Source of the DNA: Chloroflexota bacterium
Lineage (GTDB): Bacteria > Chloroflexota > UBA6077
Direction of reading: 5' to 3'
Assembly (NCBI GenBank): GCA_021845945.1
Contig: JAJZRD010000066.1
Location: 1-15,706, forward strand
DNA length: 15,706 bases
This document shows positions 1 through 6,267 of this stretch, piece by piece. Position numbers and translations under genes: made by a program. Every line of letters starts with the position of its first letter. The stretch's first letter is position 1. Under the pieces are notes generated by a model. That model had not been told where the DNA came from. It saw nothing but the letters and a program-made list of their open reading frames with translations, and did not search any database.

Positions 1-511
1 GCTGCTCGGGGCGCAGGGGGATGGCCTGCCGGTTTAGCAGCCCCTTGGCGTCGAACTCGGAGAGCATGCCGGCGATCAGGGGCTGGAACTCCTCGAACCG
101 GAACTCCCCCTCGTGGCTGCCGATCACCCGGCCCGCGGGGTCCACCAGCATCAGGGTCGGCCACGCCCTAACGCCGTACTCGGACCACATCCTCATGTCG
201 GAATCGTTGACCACCGGGTGATGGATCCCCAGCCGCAGCACCGCCTGGCGAAGGTTGCGGGTGGGGCGCTCGCCGGTGAACTTGGGGGAGTGAACCCCTA
301 CGGCGACCAACTGCCCCGGGAAGGCCTCTTCCAGTTTCCGCAACTGCGGAAGCACGTGCATGCAGTTGATTCAACAGTAGGTCCAGAAATCCAGCAGCAC
401 CAGCTTGCCCCGCAGGTCGTGGAGGCTCAGCGGGCGGTCCACGTTTATCCAGTCCAGCCCCGCCGGAAAGTCCGGGGCGTGGATCGTTCCCTCGTAGCTC
501 TCGGGTGCCAT
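1..511 (-). CDS. Thioredoxin/NHL-repeat (NHLRC2-like) selenoprotein, partial
   Basis: N-terminal thioredoxin-like domain of the NHLRC2-type family, probably a thiol:disulfide oxidoreductase. The ATG at 511-509 follows AGGGAG (520-515), and the protein opens [20 protein letters not shown]. Residues 36-56 contain DFWTYC, an in-frame TGA (codon 47, positions 373-371), then INCMHVLP. Relatives read WTYCCINC here, so the TGA replaces the first Cys of the CxxC site and gives U-I-N-C. After the TGA the frame stays open to the window edge, with typical family sequence: a [14 protein letters not shown] segment, then [17 protein letters not shown], then [10 protein letters not shown] near residue 150. 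About 170 codons are visible; the NHL propeller expected in the family lies beyond position 1. It starts 9 bases after guaB and is probably cotranscribed with it. A nonsense mutation or sequencing error is possible, but the position of the stop and the downstream hairpin argue for selenocysteine. Confidence 0.85.
336..351 (-). promoter_or_regulatory. Candidate bacterial SECIS hairpin
   Basis: On the minus strand the mRNA has a perfect 6-bp stem, UUCCGC and GCGGAA, closing an AGUU loop. The loop starts 26 bases after the UGA (25 intervening bases). The second loop base is G. Both the distance and a G among the first two loop bases fit the general bacterial SECIS pattern. The hairpin lies inside the coding sequence, as bacterial SECIS elements must. 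I see no further continuous pairing below the stem. The fold was found by eye with no energy calculation. Confidence 0.6.
371..373 (-). other. In-frame UGA predicted to encode selenocysteine (codon 47)
   Basis: Read on the minus strand, the codons are TAC TGT TGA ATC AAC TGC, or Y-C-U-I-N-C. The UGA sits at the more N-terminal catalytic position of the thioredoxin CxxC motif, the position most often replaced by Sec in thioredoxin-fold selenoproteins. Homology-like sequence continues in the same frame on both sides. Decoding would need SelA, SelB, SelC (tRNA-Sec) and SelD, none of which lies in this window. Confidence 0.8.
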
Positions 512-520
512 GATCTCCCT

Positions 521-1978
521 CTATCCCATGACCTCGATATCGTGGGGGCCGCTCTCGCGCCGCCCCGCCTCGGTGATCCGAACGAAGGTGGCGTTCCGGC
601 GCAGCTCCTCCAGGTTGCGGGCGTTGCAGTAGCTCATGCCGGAGCGCAGGCCGCCCACCAGCTGGAAGATGATCTCGCCCACGTCGCCCCGGTAGGGCAC
701 GGCGGCCTCCACCCCCTCTGGGACCACCTGCTCGATCTCCTCCTCCCACTCGGCCCAGCCCCGCTCGGGTTGCTCCCGGGCCATCCGCTCCAGGGCGGCT
801 TCGGCAGAAGCCATGCCCCGGCTGATCTTGTAGGGACGGCCGCCCCGGCGGATGATCAGCCCGGGGCTCTCGGTGGTGCCTGCCAGCAGGTTCCCCATCA
901 TCACCGAGGCGGCGCCGGCGGCCAGGGCCTTGGTGACGTCCCCAGAGTTGCGGATCCCGCCGTCGGCGATGATGGGCACGTCGTACTTCTCCGCCTCCCG
1001 GGCGCAGGCCACCACCGCGCTCAGCTGGGCCACCCCCACCCCGGCCACCAGGCGGGTGATGCAGATGGACCCGGGACCCACTCCAACCTTCACGGCGTCG
1101 ACGCCCGCCGCCGCCAGGTTGGCGGTGCCGCCGGCGGTGGCCACGTTGCCCGCCACCAACTCCACCGATCCCAGGGCGCCGCGAACCCCCTCCACAGCCC
1201 TGAGGGTGTGGTCGGCGTCGCCGTGGGCGATGTCGATCACCAGGGCGTCGACCCCGGCCTCCACCAGGGCGTGGGCTCGCTCCAGGTAGTCCCCCACCAC
1301 TCCGATGGCGGCGCCTACCCTGAGCCGCCCCTTGGAGTCCTTGGTGGAGTAGGGGAACTGGAGGCTGCGGACCAGATCCTTGGCCGTCACCAGTCCCCGC
1401 AGCATCCCGTTGGAGTCCACCAGCGGCACCTTCTCCACCCGGTGCTGCTCGATCAGGTTTCTTGCGATGGCGGTTCCGCTGCCGGCCGGCGCCGTGACCA
1501 GCCGGTCCCGGGGCGTCATCCGGTTCTTCACCAGCTCCGAGTCCGGGGCGAACAGGATGTCCCGGCGGCTGAGCATCCCCACCAGCCGGCCCTGGTCGTC
1601 CACCACCGGCAGTCCGCTCACACTGTGGCGGGACATGGAGCCGCGGGCGTCCCCCACCCTGTCCTCCGGCTTGATGGTGTAGGGATCCTCGATCATCCAA
1701 CCCTCCACCCGCTTCACCTTCCGCACCTCGTCGGCCTGCCATTGGATCGGCATGAAGCGGTGGATGATGCCGATGCCCCCCATCCGGGCCATGGCGATGG
1801 CCATCGCGGACTCGGTGACGGTGTCCATGTTGGCGCTGACGATGGGGATGGCCGTGGTGATGTGGCGGGAGAAGCGTGTGGAGGTGTCCACGTCTCGGCG
1901 CGAAGCAATGGTGGAGTGCTTCGGCTCCAGCAGCACGTCGTCGTATGTGAGGGTCAACCGGTACTCGTCGTCGCTCAA
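521..1978 (-). CDS. guaB: IMP dehydrogenase family protein with CBS pair (GuaB)
   Basis: A 485-aa GuaB-family enzyme; family members oxidise IMP to XMP in guanine nucleotide synthesis. The N-terminus reads LTYDDVLLEP, and residues about 96-205 are a tandem CBS (Bateman) module. The catalytic loop GPGSICITR (301-309) has Cys306 and Thr308, and the phosphate-binding segment IIADGGIRNSGD follows at 336-347. The C-terminal part has VPEGVE, VPYRG, QLVGGLRSGMSYC and ESGPHDIEV, all IMPDH-like. The start is TTG, set by AGGAGG six bases upstream. Oddity: the flap, which normally carries the catalytic Arg-Tyr of the DRYFQ motif, reads ERGWAEWEEE (405-414), so the Tyr is missing and the flap is several residues longer than in B. 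subtilis. A GMP reductase-like activity, as in actinobacterial GuaB1, is therefore possible, although the tail favours IMPDH. It is the first gene of a two-gene unit with the selenoprotein. Confidence 0.87.
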   Translation of the reverse strand: MSDDEYRLTLTYDDVLLEPKHSTIASRRDVDTSTRFSRHITTAIPIVSANMDTVTESAMAIAMARMGGIGIIHRFMPIQWQADEVRKVKRVEGWMIEDPYTIKPEDRVGDARGSMSRHSVSGLPVVDDQGRLVGMLSRRDILFAPDSELVKNRMTPRDRLVTAPAGSGTAIARNLIEQHRVEKVPLVDSNGMLRGLVTAKDLVRSLQFPYSTKDSKGRLRVGAAIGVVGDYLERAHALVEAGVDALVIDIAHGDADHTLRAVEGVRGALGSVELVAGNVATAGGTANLAAAGVDAVKVGVGPGSICITRLVAGVGVAQLSAVVACAREAEKYDVPIIADGGIRNSGDVTKALAAGAASVMMGNLLAGTTESPGLIIRRGGRPYKISRGMASAEAALERMAREQPERGWAEWEEEIEQVVPEGVEAAVPYRGDVGEIIFQLVGGLRSGMSYCNARNLEELRRNATFVRITEAGRRESGPHDIEVMG

Positions 1979-1984
1979 CCTTCT

Positions 1985-1990
1985 CCTCCT
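1985..1990 (-). promoter_or_regulatory. Shine-Dalgarno fixing the TTG start of guaB
   Basis: AGGAGG on the minus strand lies six bases before TTG (1978-1976). The translation from this TTG (MSDDEYRLTLTYDDVLLEP) matches the usual IMPDH N-terminus, so a non-ATG start is well supported. Confidence 0.8.
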
Positions 1991-2039
1991 GCGGTCGGGT
2001 GGCGGACGTCACTCCCGCCAACCCAACGAATGCATCAGC

Positions 2040-2045
2040 ATTATA
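2040..2045 (-). promoter_or_regulatory. Candidate -10 box for the guaB-selenoprotein unit
   Basis: A perfect TATAAT, preceded by AGG, reads toward guaB. It implies a leader of roughly 55 bases before the TTG start. No good -35 hexamer is found 16-18 bases upstream (CAACGC or similar), so the call rests on the -10 and its position. Confidence 0.45.
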
Positions 2046-2086
2046 CCTGCATGGACCGGGCCGCGTTGGGATGGGTGCCAGCCGGT

Positions 2087-2115
2087 TTGAACGGAGGCAG
2101 GCAGGATGGTAGGCT
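2087..2115 (+). promoter_or_regulatory. Weak candidate promoter for the DUF1015 gene
   Basis: TTGAAC (2087-2092), a 17-base spacer and TAGGCT (2110-2115) lie upstream of the DUF1015 gene and divergent from the guaB promoter. The -35 matches four of six consensus bases and the -10 only three, so this may be chance. Confidence 0.25.
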
Positions 2116-2172
2116 ATGGAGGAGCGTTCAGCGATCAGCGTTCAGCCACCAGCGGGCTGCTGGTAGCCAACT

Positions 2173-2198
2173 GCTGATAGCTGATAGCTGATAGCTGA
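2173..2198 (+). repeat. GCTGATA heptamer tandem repeat, upstream array
   Basis: Three full GCTGATA units and a partial fourth (GCTGA) sit just before the DUF1015 Shine-Dalgarno. Degenerate relatives (GCGTTCA, GCGATCA) extend upstream from about 2123. A small hairpin, ACCAGC/GCTGGT, lies between the two stretches. The array is outside any gene and occurs in reverse orientation at 3553-3580. Confidence 0.8.
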
Positions 2199-2213
2199 CG
2201 GCTTGGAGGACGC

Positions 2214-3551
2214 ATGAACGACATCCGCCCCTTCAGGGGGCTCAGGTTCGACGATCGGTTGGTGGGTCCCCTCGGCAGGGTGGTCTGCCCGCCCTACGAC
2301 GTGATATCCGCACAGGAGCAGGTCGGCCTGCACGGCCGGAATCCCCACAACGTGGTGCGGCTGGAGCTGGGATTCGAGTTCCCCGAGGACGACGCCTCCA
2401 GCAACCGGCACACCCGAGCGGCCTCGACCCTTCAGCGGTGGCTGGCGGAGGGTGCCCTGCGGGAGGAGGCGGAGCCGGCCCTCTACCTATACGAGCAGCA
2501 GTTCGTCCACGAGGGGCGGACGATGGTGCGGCGGGGGCTGCTGGCCAACCTGCGGCTGGCTCCCTGGGAGGAGGGGGTGGTGCTTCCCCACGAGGAGACC
2601 CTTGCGAAGCCGAAGGCCGACCGGCTGGATCTGATGCGGACGACCGCCTGCGATCTGAGCCCCATCTTCCTGCTCTTCGACGATCCCTCGGGCAACCTGT
2701 CCCAACTGATGGCGGAGATGGCCCGAAAGCCGGCCGACGCCACCGCCGATACCGGCGACGGCCAGCTTCACCGGCTGTGGGTTCTGCCGGGGGCGCAGCA
2801 TGGGGACCTGACCGCGGCGCTTCAGGGTCCGCAGCTGTACGTTGCCGACGGCCACCACCGGTACGAGACGGAGCTGGCCTACCGGGACGAGAGGAGGGCG
2901 GCGGATCCTCACCCCTCTCCCGATGCCCCCTACAACTTCGGCATGATGCTGCTGGTGGATGCGCGGGACCCCGGGCTGGTGGTGCTGCCCACCCACCGGA
3001 TGATTCGCGGGGTGGATCCGGCGCTGGTGCGGGGGCTGGACGCCGGGCTGGCCGGCGCCTTCCACGTGGAGAGGGTGGCCGTGGAGGGGCTGGACGCGGC
3101 CGGCGTGGCGGAGGCGCTGCTGCGCCGGATGGGGGAGTTGGGCGACGAGGGCCCAGCCCTGGGGATCTATCGCCCGGGGCCGGATGGAGCCGCGGTGTTG
3201 AGCCCGCGCCCAGGGGTCGGGGACAGGCTGGTGCCGAGCGATTCCCCCGACGGCAGCGACGTCCAGAAGCGGCCTCTCCTCGACGTGGACCTGCTCCACG
3301 AGGGGCTGCTGGCGCCCCTGATGGGGATCGGTCCGGAGCAGCTCAGGGCGGGCACCCACGTCCTCTACACCCGGGATGCTGCCGAGGCGGTGTCGGCCGT
3401 GGACAAGGGGAGCGCCCATGTGGTCTTCCTGCTGAACCCCACCAGGGTGGAGCAGGTGATGGAGACCGCCCGCGCCAGGGGGAAGATGCCCCAGAAGTCG
3501 ACCTACTTCTACCCGAAGCCGGTGACGGGGTTGGTGATCAACCGCATCTAG
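2214..3551 (+). CDS. DUF1015 family protein, function unknown
   Basis: A 445-aa protein, full length for the DUF1015 family, whose biochemical role I do not know. The hallmark N-terminus IRPFRGLRF, then GRVVCPPYDVIS, lies at residues 4-32. The central signature YVADGHHRYETE starts at Tyr209; its D-G-H-H-R core resembles the DGHR box of ParB/sulfiredoxin-like folds, a visual resemblance only. The C-terminal region contains LLNPTRVEQVMETA and KMPQKSTYFYPKPVTGLV, also typical of the family. The ATG follows GGAGG with a 4-base spacer. No signal peptide or membrane segment is apparent, so it is probably cytoplasmic. It is divergent from guaB, convergent with the 221-aa gene, and flanked by heptamer arrays in opposite orientation. 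It appears to be transcribed alone. Confidence 0.88.
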   Translation: MNDIRPFRGLRFDDRLVGPLGRVVCPPYDVISAQEQVGLHGRNPHNVVRLELGFEFPEDDASSNRHTRAASTLQRWLAEGALREEAEPALYLYEQQFVHEGRTMVRRGLLANLRLAPWEEGVVLPHEETLAKPKADRLDLMRTTACDLSPIFLLFDDPSGNLSQLMAEMARKPADATADTGDGQLHRLWVLPGAQHGDLTAALQGPQLYVADGHHRYETELAYRDERRAADPHPSPDAPYNFGMMLLVDARDPGLVVLPTHRMIRGVDPALVRGLDAGLAGAFHVERVAVEGLDAAGVAEALLRRMGELGDEGPALGIYRPGPDGAAVLSPRPGVGDRLVPSDSPDGSDVQKRPLLDVDLLHEGLLAPLMGIGPEQLRAGTHVLYTRDAAEAVSAVDKGSAHVVFLLNPTRVEQVMETARARGKMPQKSTYFYPKPVTGLVINRI

Positions 3552-3552
3552 C

Positions 3553-3580
3553 TATCAGCTATCAGCGATCAGCTATCAGC
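3553..3580 (-). repeat. Heptamer tandem repeat, downstream array (inverted)
   Basis: Four heptamers (TATCAGC, TATCAGC, GATCAGC, TATCAGC on the plus strand), the reverse complement of GCTGATA, begin two bases after the DUF1015 stop codon. Together with 2173-2198 they form an inverted pair around the gene. Confidence 0.8.
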
Positions 3581-3658
3581 GGTAGGGGCGACCAACCGGT
3601 TGTAGGGGGCAGGGGTCGGGAGCCGGATTCCGAATCCACTACCGACCGATTGGGAGAT

Positions 3659-3707
3659 GGGGAGACGGGGTGACAGATGGGTTTTCACCCTGTCACCCCG
3701 TCTCCCC
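3659..3707. terminator. Perfect 18-bp hairpin between convergent genes
   Basis: Arm 3659-3676 (GGGGAGACGGGGTGACAG) is the exact reverse complement of arm 3690-3707, with a 13-base loop containing TTTT. The right arm continues into another CGTCACCCCGTCAC copy that holds the stop codon of the 221-aa gene. It lies between two converging genes and may terminate both, but there is no clear U-tract, and the short C-rich repeat units suggest a dispersed repeat element. The palindrome CAACCGGTTG lies upstream at about 3592-3601. Confidence 0.6.
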
Positions 3708-3716
3708 GTCACCCCG

Positions 3717-4382
3717 TCACGACTCGGGCTGCCCGCCTTCCGCCGGCGCTTCCTGAGGCGGCTCCTGGCGTGCCCGCATCCGTTGGTCTCGGAGCCACCG
3801 ATGGATCTCGTCCAGGGCGGGCGGGGAGACGTAGAACACCCGGACGTCGGAGGGGAACTGGACGCGGTGATCCTCGGAGACGAAGAGGAGTCCGGCCTCT
3901 TTCGACTGGAGGGTTTGGTCGATCCGCTGGGCCATCACCTCGTACCGGCGTCGGGTGGCCTCGTTGTAGCCGTTCAGGGCTAGCTCTGCCACCTTGCGGC
4001 TCTCCAGTCCCACCATCAGGCATCGCTGCCAGTCGAAGGCCTCGGCCATCAGATCCTCGTCCTCCAGCGCCTCGAGGGCGGCTCCGGCATCCACCTTGCC
4101 CCGAGCGATCGAAGCGCTCTTGGGGTTCAGCCTCTCCGCCTCCTGCAGCCCCTCTTCGCCTGCCTGGCCCACCGACTCGTGGTACACCCGGGCTACCGCG
4201 CCGATGCTGTTCTCCAGCTTCAACAGGTGCTCGCGGACGCCCGTCCAGTACCGCTCGTACAGGTCGGCGTAGCCGTGGGAGGGCTTGGGAGGCGCGAACA
4301 CCAGGGGTACCAGGTAGATCTTCCGCTCACCCCGGAACTGTTCGGCCGGGGGCTTCTCGATTCTGCCAAGCTCGCTGGACAT
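3717..4382 (-). CDS. Conserved-looking hypothetical protein, 221 aa
   Basis: Not assigned to a named family. The ATG at 4382-4380 is chosen over an upstream ATG (4445) because AGGAGG (4395-4390) lies seven bases before it. Residues 22-32 (IYLVPLVFAPP) form a hydrophobic strand. Residues about 40-165 are charged and mostly helical, with ERYWTGVREHLLKLEN and LESRKVAELALNGYNEATRRR. The end has GLLFVSEDHRVQFP (164-177) and VRVFYVSPPALDEIHRWLRD (180-199), followed by a Pro/Glu-rich tail. The C-terminal block looks like a small alpha/beta domain; a relation to archaeal eRF1-like proteins crossed my mind but is not demonstrated. No membrane segment is seen. A good candidate promoter lies at 4446-4474, and the stop codon falls in the downstream repeat. 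The gene is monocistronic. Confidence 0.8.
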   Translation of the reverse strand: MSSELGRIEKPPAEQFRGERKIYLVPLVFAPPKPSHGYADLYERYWTGVREHLLKLENSIGAVARVYHESVGQAGEEGLQEAERLNPKSASIARGKVDAGAALEALEDEDLMAEAFDWQRCLMVGLESRKVAELALNGYNEATRRRYEVMAQRIDQTLQSKEAGLLFVSEDHRVQFPSDVRVFYVSPPALDEIHRWLRDQRMRARQEPPQEAPAEGGQPES

Positions 4383-4445
4383 GGTGTCTCCTCCTGCAAA
4401 GGCGGTTGGGCGCGGCCCGCACCGGGTCGCGTGGCCCACCCTCAA

Positions 4446-4474
4446 AGGATAGCGGCGAGGACCGAGGCTGTCTA
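4446..4474 (-). promoter_or_regulatory. Candidate sigma-70-type promoter of the 221-aa gene
   Basis: On the minus strand, TAGACA (4474-4469; five of six -35 consensus bases), a 17-base spacer and TATCCT (4451-4446; four of six -10 bases). It gives a leader of about 55 bases. The same TATCCT -10 with a 17-base spacer occurs at the GH130 promoter. Confidence 0.5.
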
Positions 4475-4598
4475 TACCATCGACCTTATCGACACGGCCG
4501 GCAGCCGGCGTTTGGTGTTATGAGAAGGTTGCGCGGGGCTCGCACCCATTAAGAAACGCAGGGGAACTTCCGATAATAGGAGTAGGGGGAAACGATCT

Positions 4599-6089
4599 TT
4601 GACCCGCCTTAGCAGACCGAAAGTCGAGGTACCTGATATGGTTTTGATGGAAGAACAACCGCAGAACCAGGCTACGGCTGTCTCTCCCGATAGCCACGTT
4701 ACGGTGCTGATTGCCCCCGATCGGATGTCGGCCGAGGTGCTGGTGACGGCCCCGGCGGAAGGCGGACAGGTCGCGACCGTGGAGAAGGTGCTGGCCCACC
4801 TGAAGGAAGCCGGCGTCACCTTCGGGATCGACGTGGTAGCGGTGGAGCAGGCCATCGCGGACGCCACGCTGCCTCCCGATCCGTCCAGGACCCTGGAGCG
4901 GGTGAAGGTCGCTCAGGGAAGGCAACCGACCACCGGTGCCGACGCCAAGATCGACTACCATGCATGCCTCACCCAGGCCAGCGGCCGTCCCAAGGAGCGT
5001 CCCGATGGAACCGTAGACCTCTTCGATCTGAGCCTGGTCCACAACGTCAGCAAGGGGACCGTCCTGGCCGTGATGACCCCTCCGGCTTGTGGCGAGCCCG
5101 GCATGACGGTGCTCGGGGTGGAGACCCCGGGCAAACTGGGCCACGAGGTGTGGTTGAAGGCGGGCAGCGGGGCCACTCTCAGCGAGGATAGGCTGACGGT
5201 GACCGCGGCCGTCGACGGCCATGCCACCTTGATGCACGGCGAGATCGCCGTCACCAACGTCTACAACGTGAACAAGGACGTGGGGATTGAGACGGGGAAC
5301 ATCCAGTTCGTCGGGAGCGTGGTGATCCGGGGAAACGTCCATCGTGGCTTCAGCGTGAAGGCCGTGGGTGACGTGGAGGTTCACGGCAGCGTCGACGGGG
5401 GCGTCGTGGAGGCGGCGGGCAACGTTACCGTGCAGTACGGCATCAGCGGCGGCGGCCACGCGGGGGTGGTAGCCGGAGGTGCCGTCAAGGCCCGGTTTAT
5501 CGAGAGTGCAGAGGTACGGGCGGGCACCAGCGTCTGGGCATCAGATGGAATCCTGCAGAGTCGCGTGGAAGCGGGCGCCACGGTGGAGGTGATGGGCCGG
5601 CGCGGGGCCATCATCGGCGGCCACGTGACCGCCAAGAACGGCGTCTCGGCCCGCAACATCGGCTCCGAGATGGGAGCGCCCACCGAGCTTACCGTCGGCA
5701 TCATACCCGAGGTGCGGCAGGAGATGGCGGAGATCCACAAAGGGCTGGCCGAGCTGGAGGCCAACTTCCAGCGAACCGACCAGGCCATCCAGTTCCTGAC
5801 GGCCCAGCAGCGGAGCGGGATGCTGCCGCCGGGGAAGCGGGCGACCCTGTCGAAGCTGGTGCAGGCTCAGGAACAGCTGTTCGCCCGCCAGGAGCGGTTG
5901 AAGGCGCGCAAGCTGGAGTTGGAGCAGACCACACGAGAAGCGCGGATCGCCTGGGTTCACGCCAAGGACAACTGCTTCGCGGGGGTCCGGGTCACCATCG
6001 GCTCTGCCCACTACCAGGTGACCGACACGATGCATCGAGCCCGCTTCCGGCTCAACCAGGACATGGAGGTAGAGGTGGTGCCGGCCTAG
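4599..6089 (+). CDS. FapA/DUF342 polymer-forming-type protein
   Basis: A 496-aa protein of the FapA (DUF342) family. Residues about 32-108 form the N-terminal domain (GVTFGIDVVAVEQAI). The stretch 140-220 has FDLSLVHNVSKGTVLA, then GEPGMTVLG. The run 220-365 is a right-handed beta-helix rich in short V-x-G strands (VVIRGNVHRGFSVKAVGDVE), like bactofilins. Residues about 370-450 are a charged, Gln/Glu-rich coiled coil, and a short beta C-terminus follows. No signal peptide or membrane helix is seen. The start is uncertain: TTG at 4599 has AGGGGG upstream, while ATG at 4638 has GAGG eight bases before it and would drop 13 residues. Family members have been linked to flagellar assembly and, in Vibrio, to sugar-transport regulation. 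No flagellar or chemotaxis gene is present here, so its role is open. Confidence 0.85.
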   Translation: MTRLSRPKVEVPDMVLMEEQPQNQATAVSPDSHVTVLIAPDRMSAEVLVTAPAEGGQVATVEKVLAHLKEAGVTFGIDVVAVEQAIADATLPPDPSRTLERVKVAQGRQPTTGADAKIDYHACLTQASGRPKERPDGTVDLFDLSLVHNVSKGTVLAVMTPPACGEPGMTVLGVETPGKLGHEVWLKAGSGATLSEDRLTVTAAVDGHATLMHGEIAVTNVYNVNKDVGIETGNIQFVGSVVIRGNVHRGFSVKAVGDVEVHGSVDGGVVEAAGNVTVQYGISGGGHAGVVAGGAVKARFIESAEVRAGTSVWASDGILQSRVEAGATVEVMGRRGAIIGGHVTAKNGVSARNIGSEMGAPTELTVGIIPEVRQEMAEIHKGLAELEANFQRTDQAIQFLTAQQRSGMLPPGKRATLSKLVQAQEQLFARQERLKARKLELEQTTREARIAWVHAKDNCFAGVRVTIGSAHYQVTDTMHRARFRLNQDMEVEVVPA

Positions 6090-6099
6090 CGGCCGGCAC
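6078..6099 (+). terminator. Hairpin overlapping the fapA-like stop codon
   Basis: GTGCCGGCC (6078-6086) and GGCCGGCAC (6091-6099) form a perfect 9-bp stem around a 4-base loop (TAGC) that contains the TAG stop codon itself. There is no following U-tract, so intrinsic termination is only probable. Confidence 0.45.
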
Positions 6100-6170
6100 C
6101 CGGCCTGGAGTCCTTTGTCCCCCTGTCTTGCCTCGAGCTCTCCCCACCCTTCCCCGTGGCAGAACACTAA

Positions 6171-6185
6171 CGAGGCTTCGCCTCG
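6171..6185. repeat. Short CGAGGC/GCCTCG hairpin in spacer
   Basis: A 6-bp stem with a TTC loop in the spacer 6100-6267, which holds no gene. It may be a secondary terminator for either flanking gene or part of an intergenic repeat. Confidence 0.4.
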
Positions 6186-6222
6186 AACCGACGAGTTGTA
6201 CGCGCCGAGGTGGTGTAGGCCC

Positions 6223-6246
6223 ACGCGGAGACGCGGAGGACGCGGA
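6223..6246. repeat. ACGCGGAG short tandem repeat
   Basis: Two adjacent ACGCGGAG units and a third, one-base-shifted ACGCGGA. It is non-coding and lies between the fapA-like and small membrane protein genes. Confidence 0.6.
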
Positions 6247-6267
6247 CAACTATGAGCCTCCCGCTCC

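Noticed and set aside
371..373. Nonsense mutation or sequencing error as the explanation of the UGA
   Set aside because: Not fully excluded, but the stop falls exactly on the Sec-compatible Cys, the frame is intact on both sides and a SECIS-like hairpin is in place.
168..2021. A very long open frame on the minus strand across guaB and the thioredoxin gene, and another on the plus strand (113-2191)
   Set aside because: Both are low-complexity Arg/Gly/Pro or His-rich translations that arise from high GC in the frames opposite or beside real genes. The minus frame appears to read through the TGA only because it is a different frame.
2173..3580. CRISPR array
   Set aside because: The repeats are contiguous 7-base units without spacers, and no cas gene is present.
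2438..3673. Long plus-strand frame overlapping the DUF1015 gene
   Set aside because: Gly/Arg-rich frame-shifted shadow of the DUF1015 gene, with no start signal and no recognisable domain.
4446..4598. Riboswitch (for example cyclic di-GMP) upstream of the FapA-like gene
   Set aside because: I could not find the conserved core or a convincing pair of stems in this 150-base spacer.
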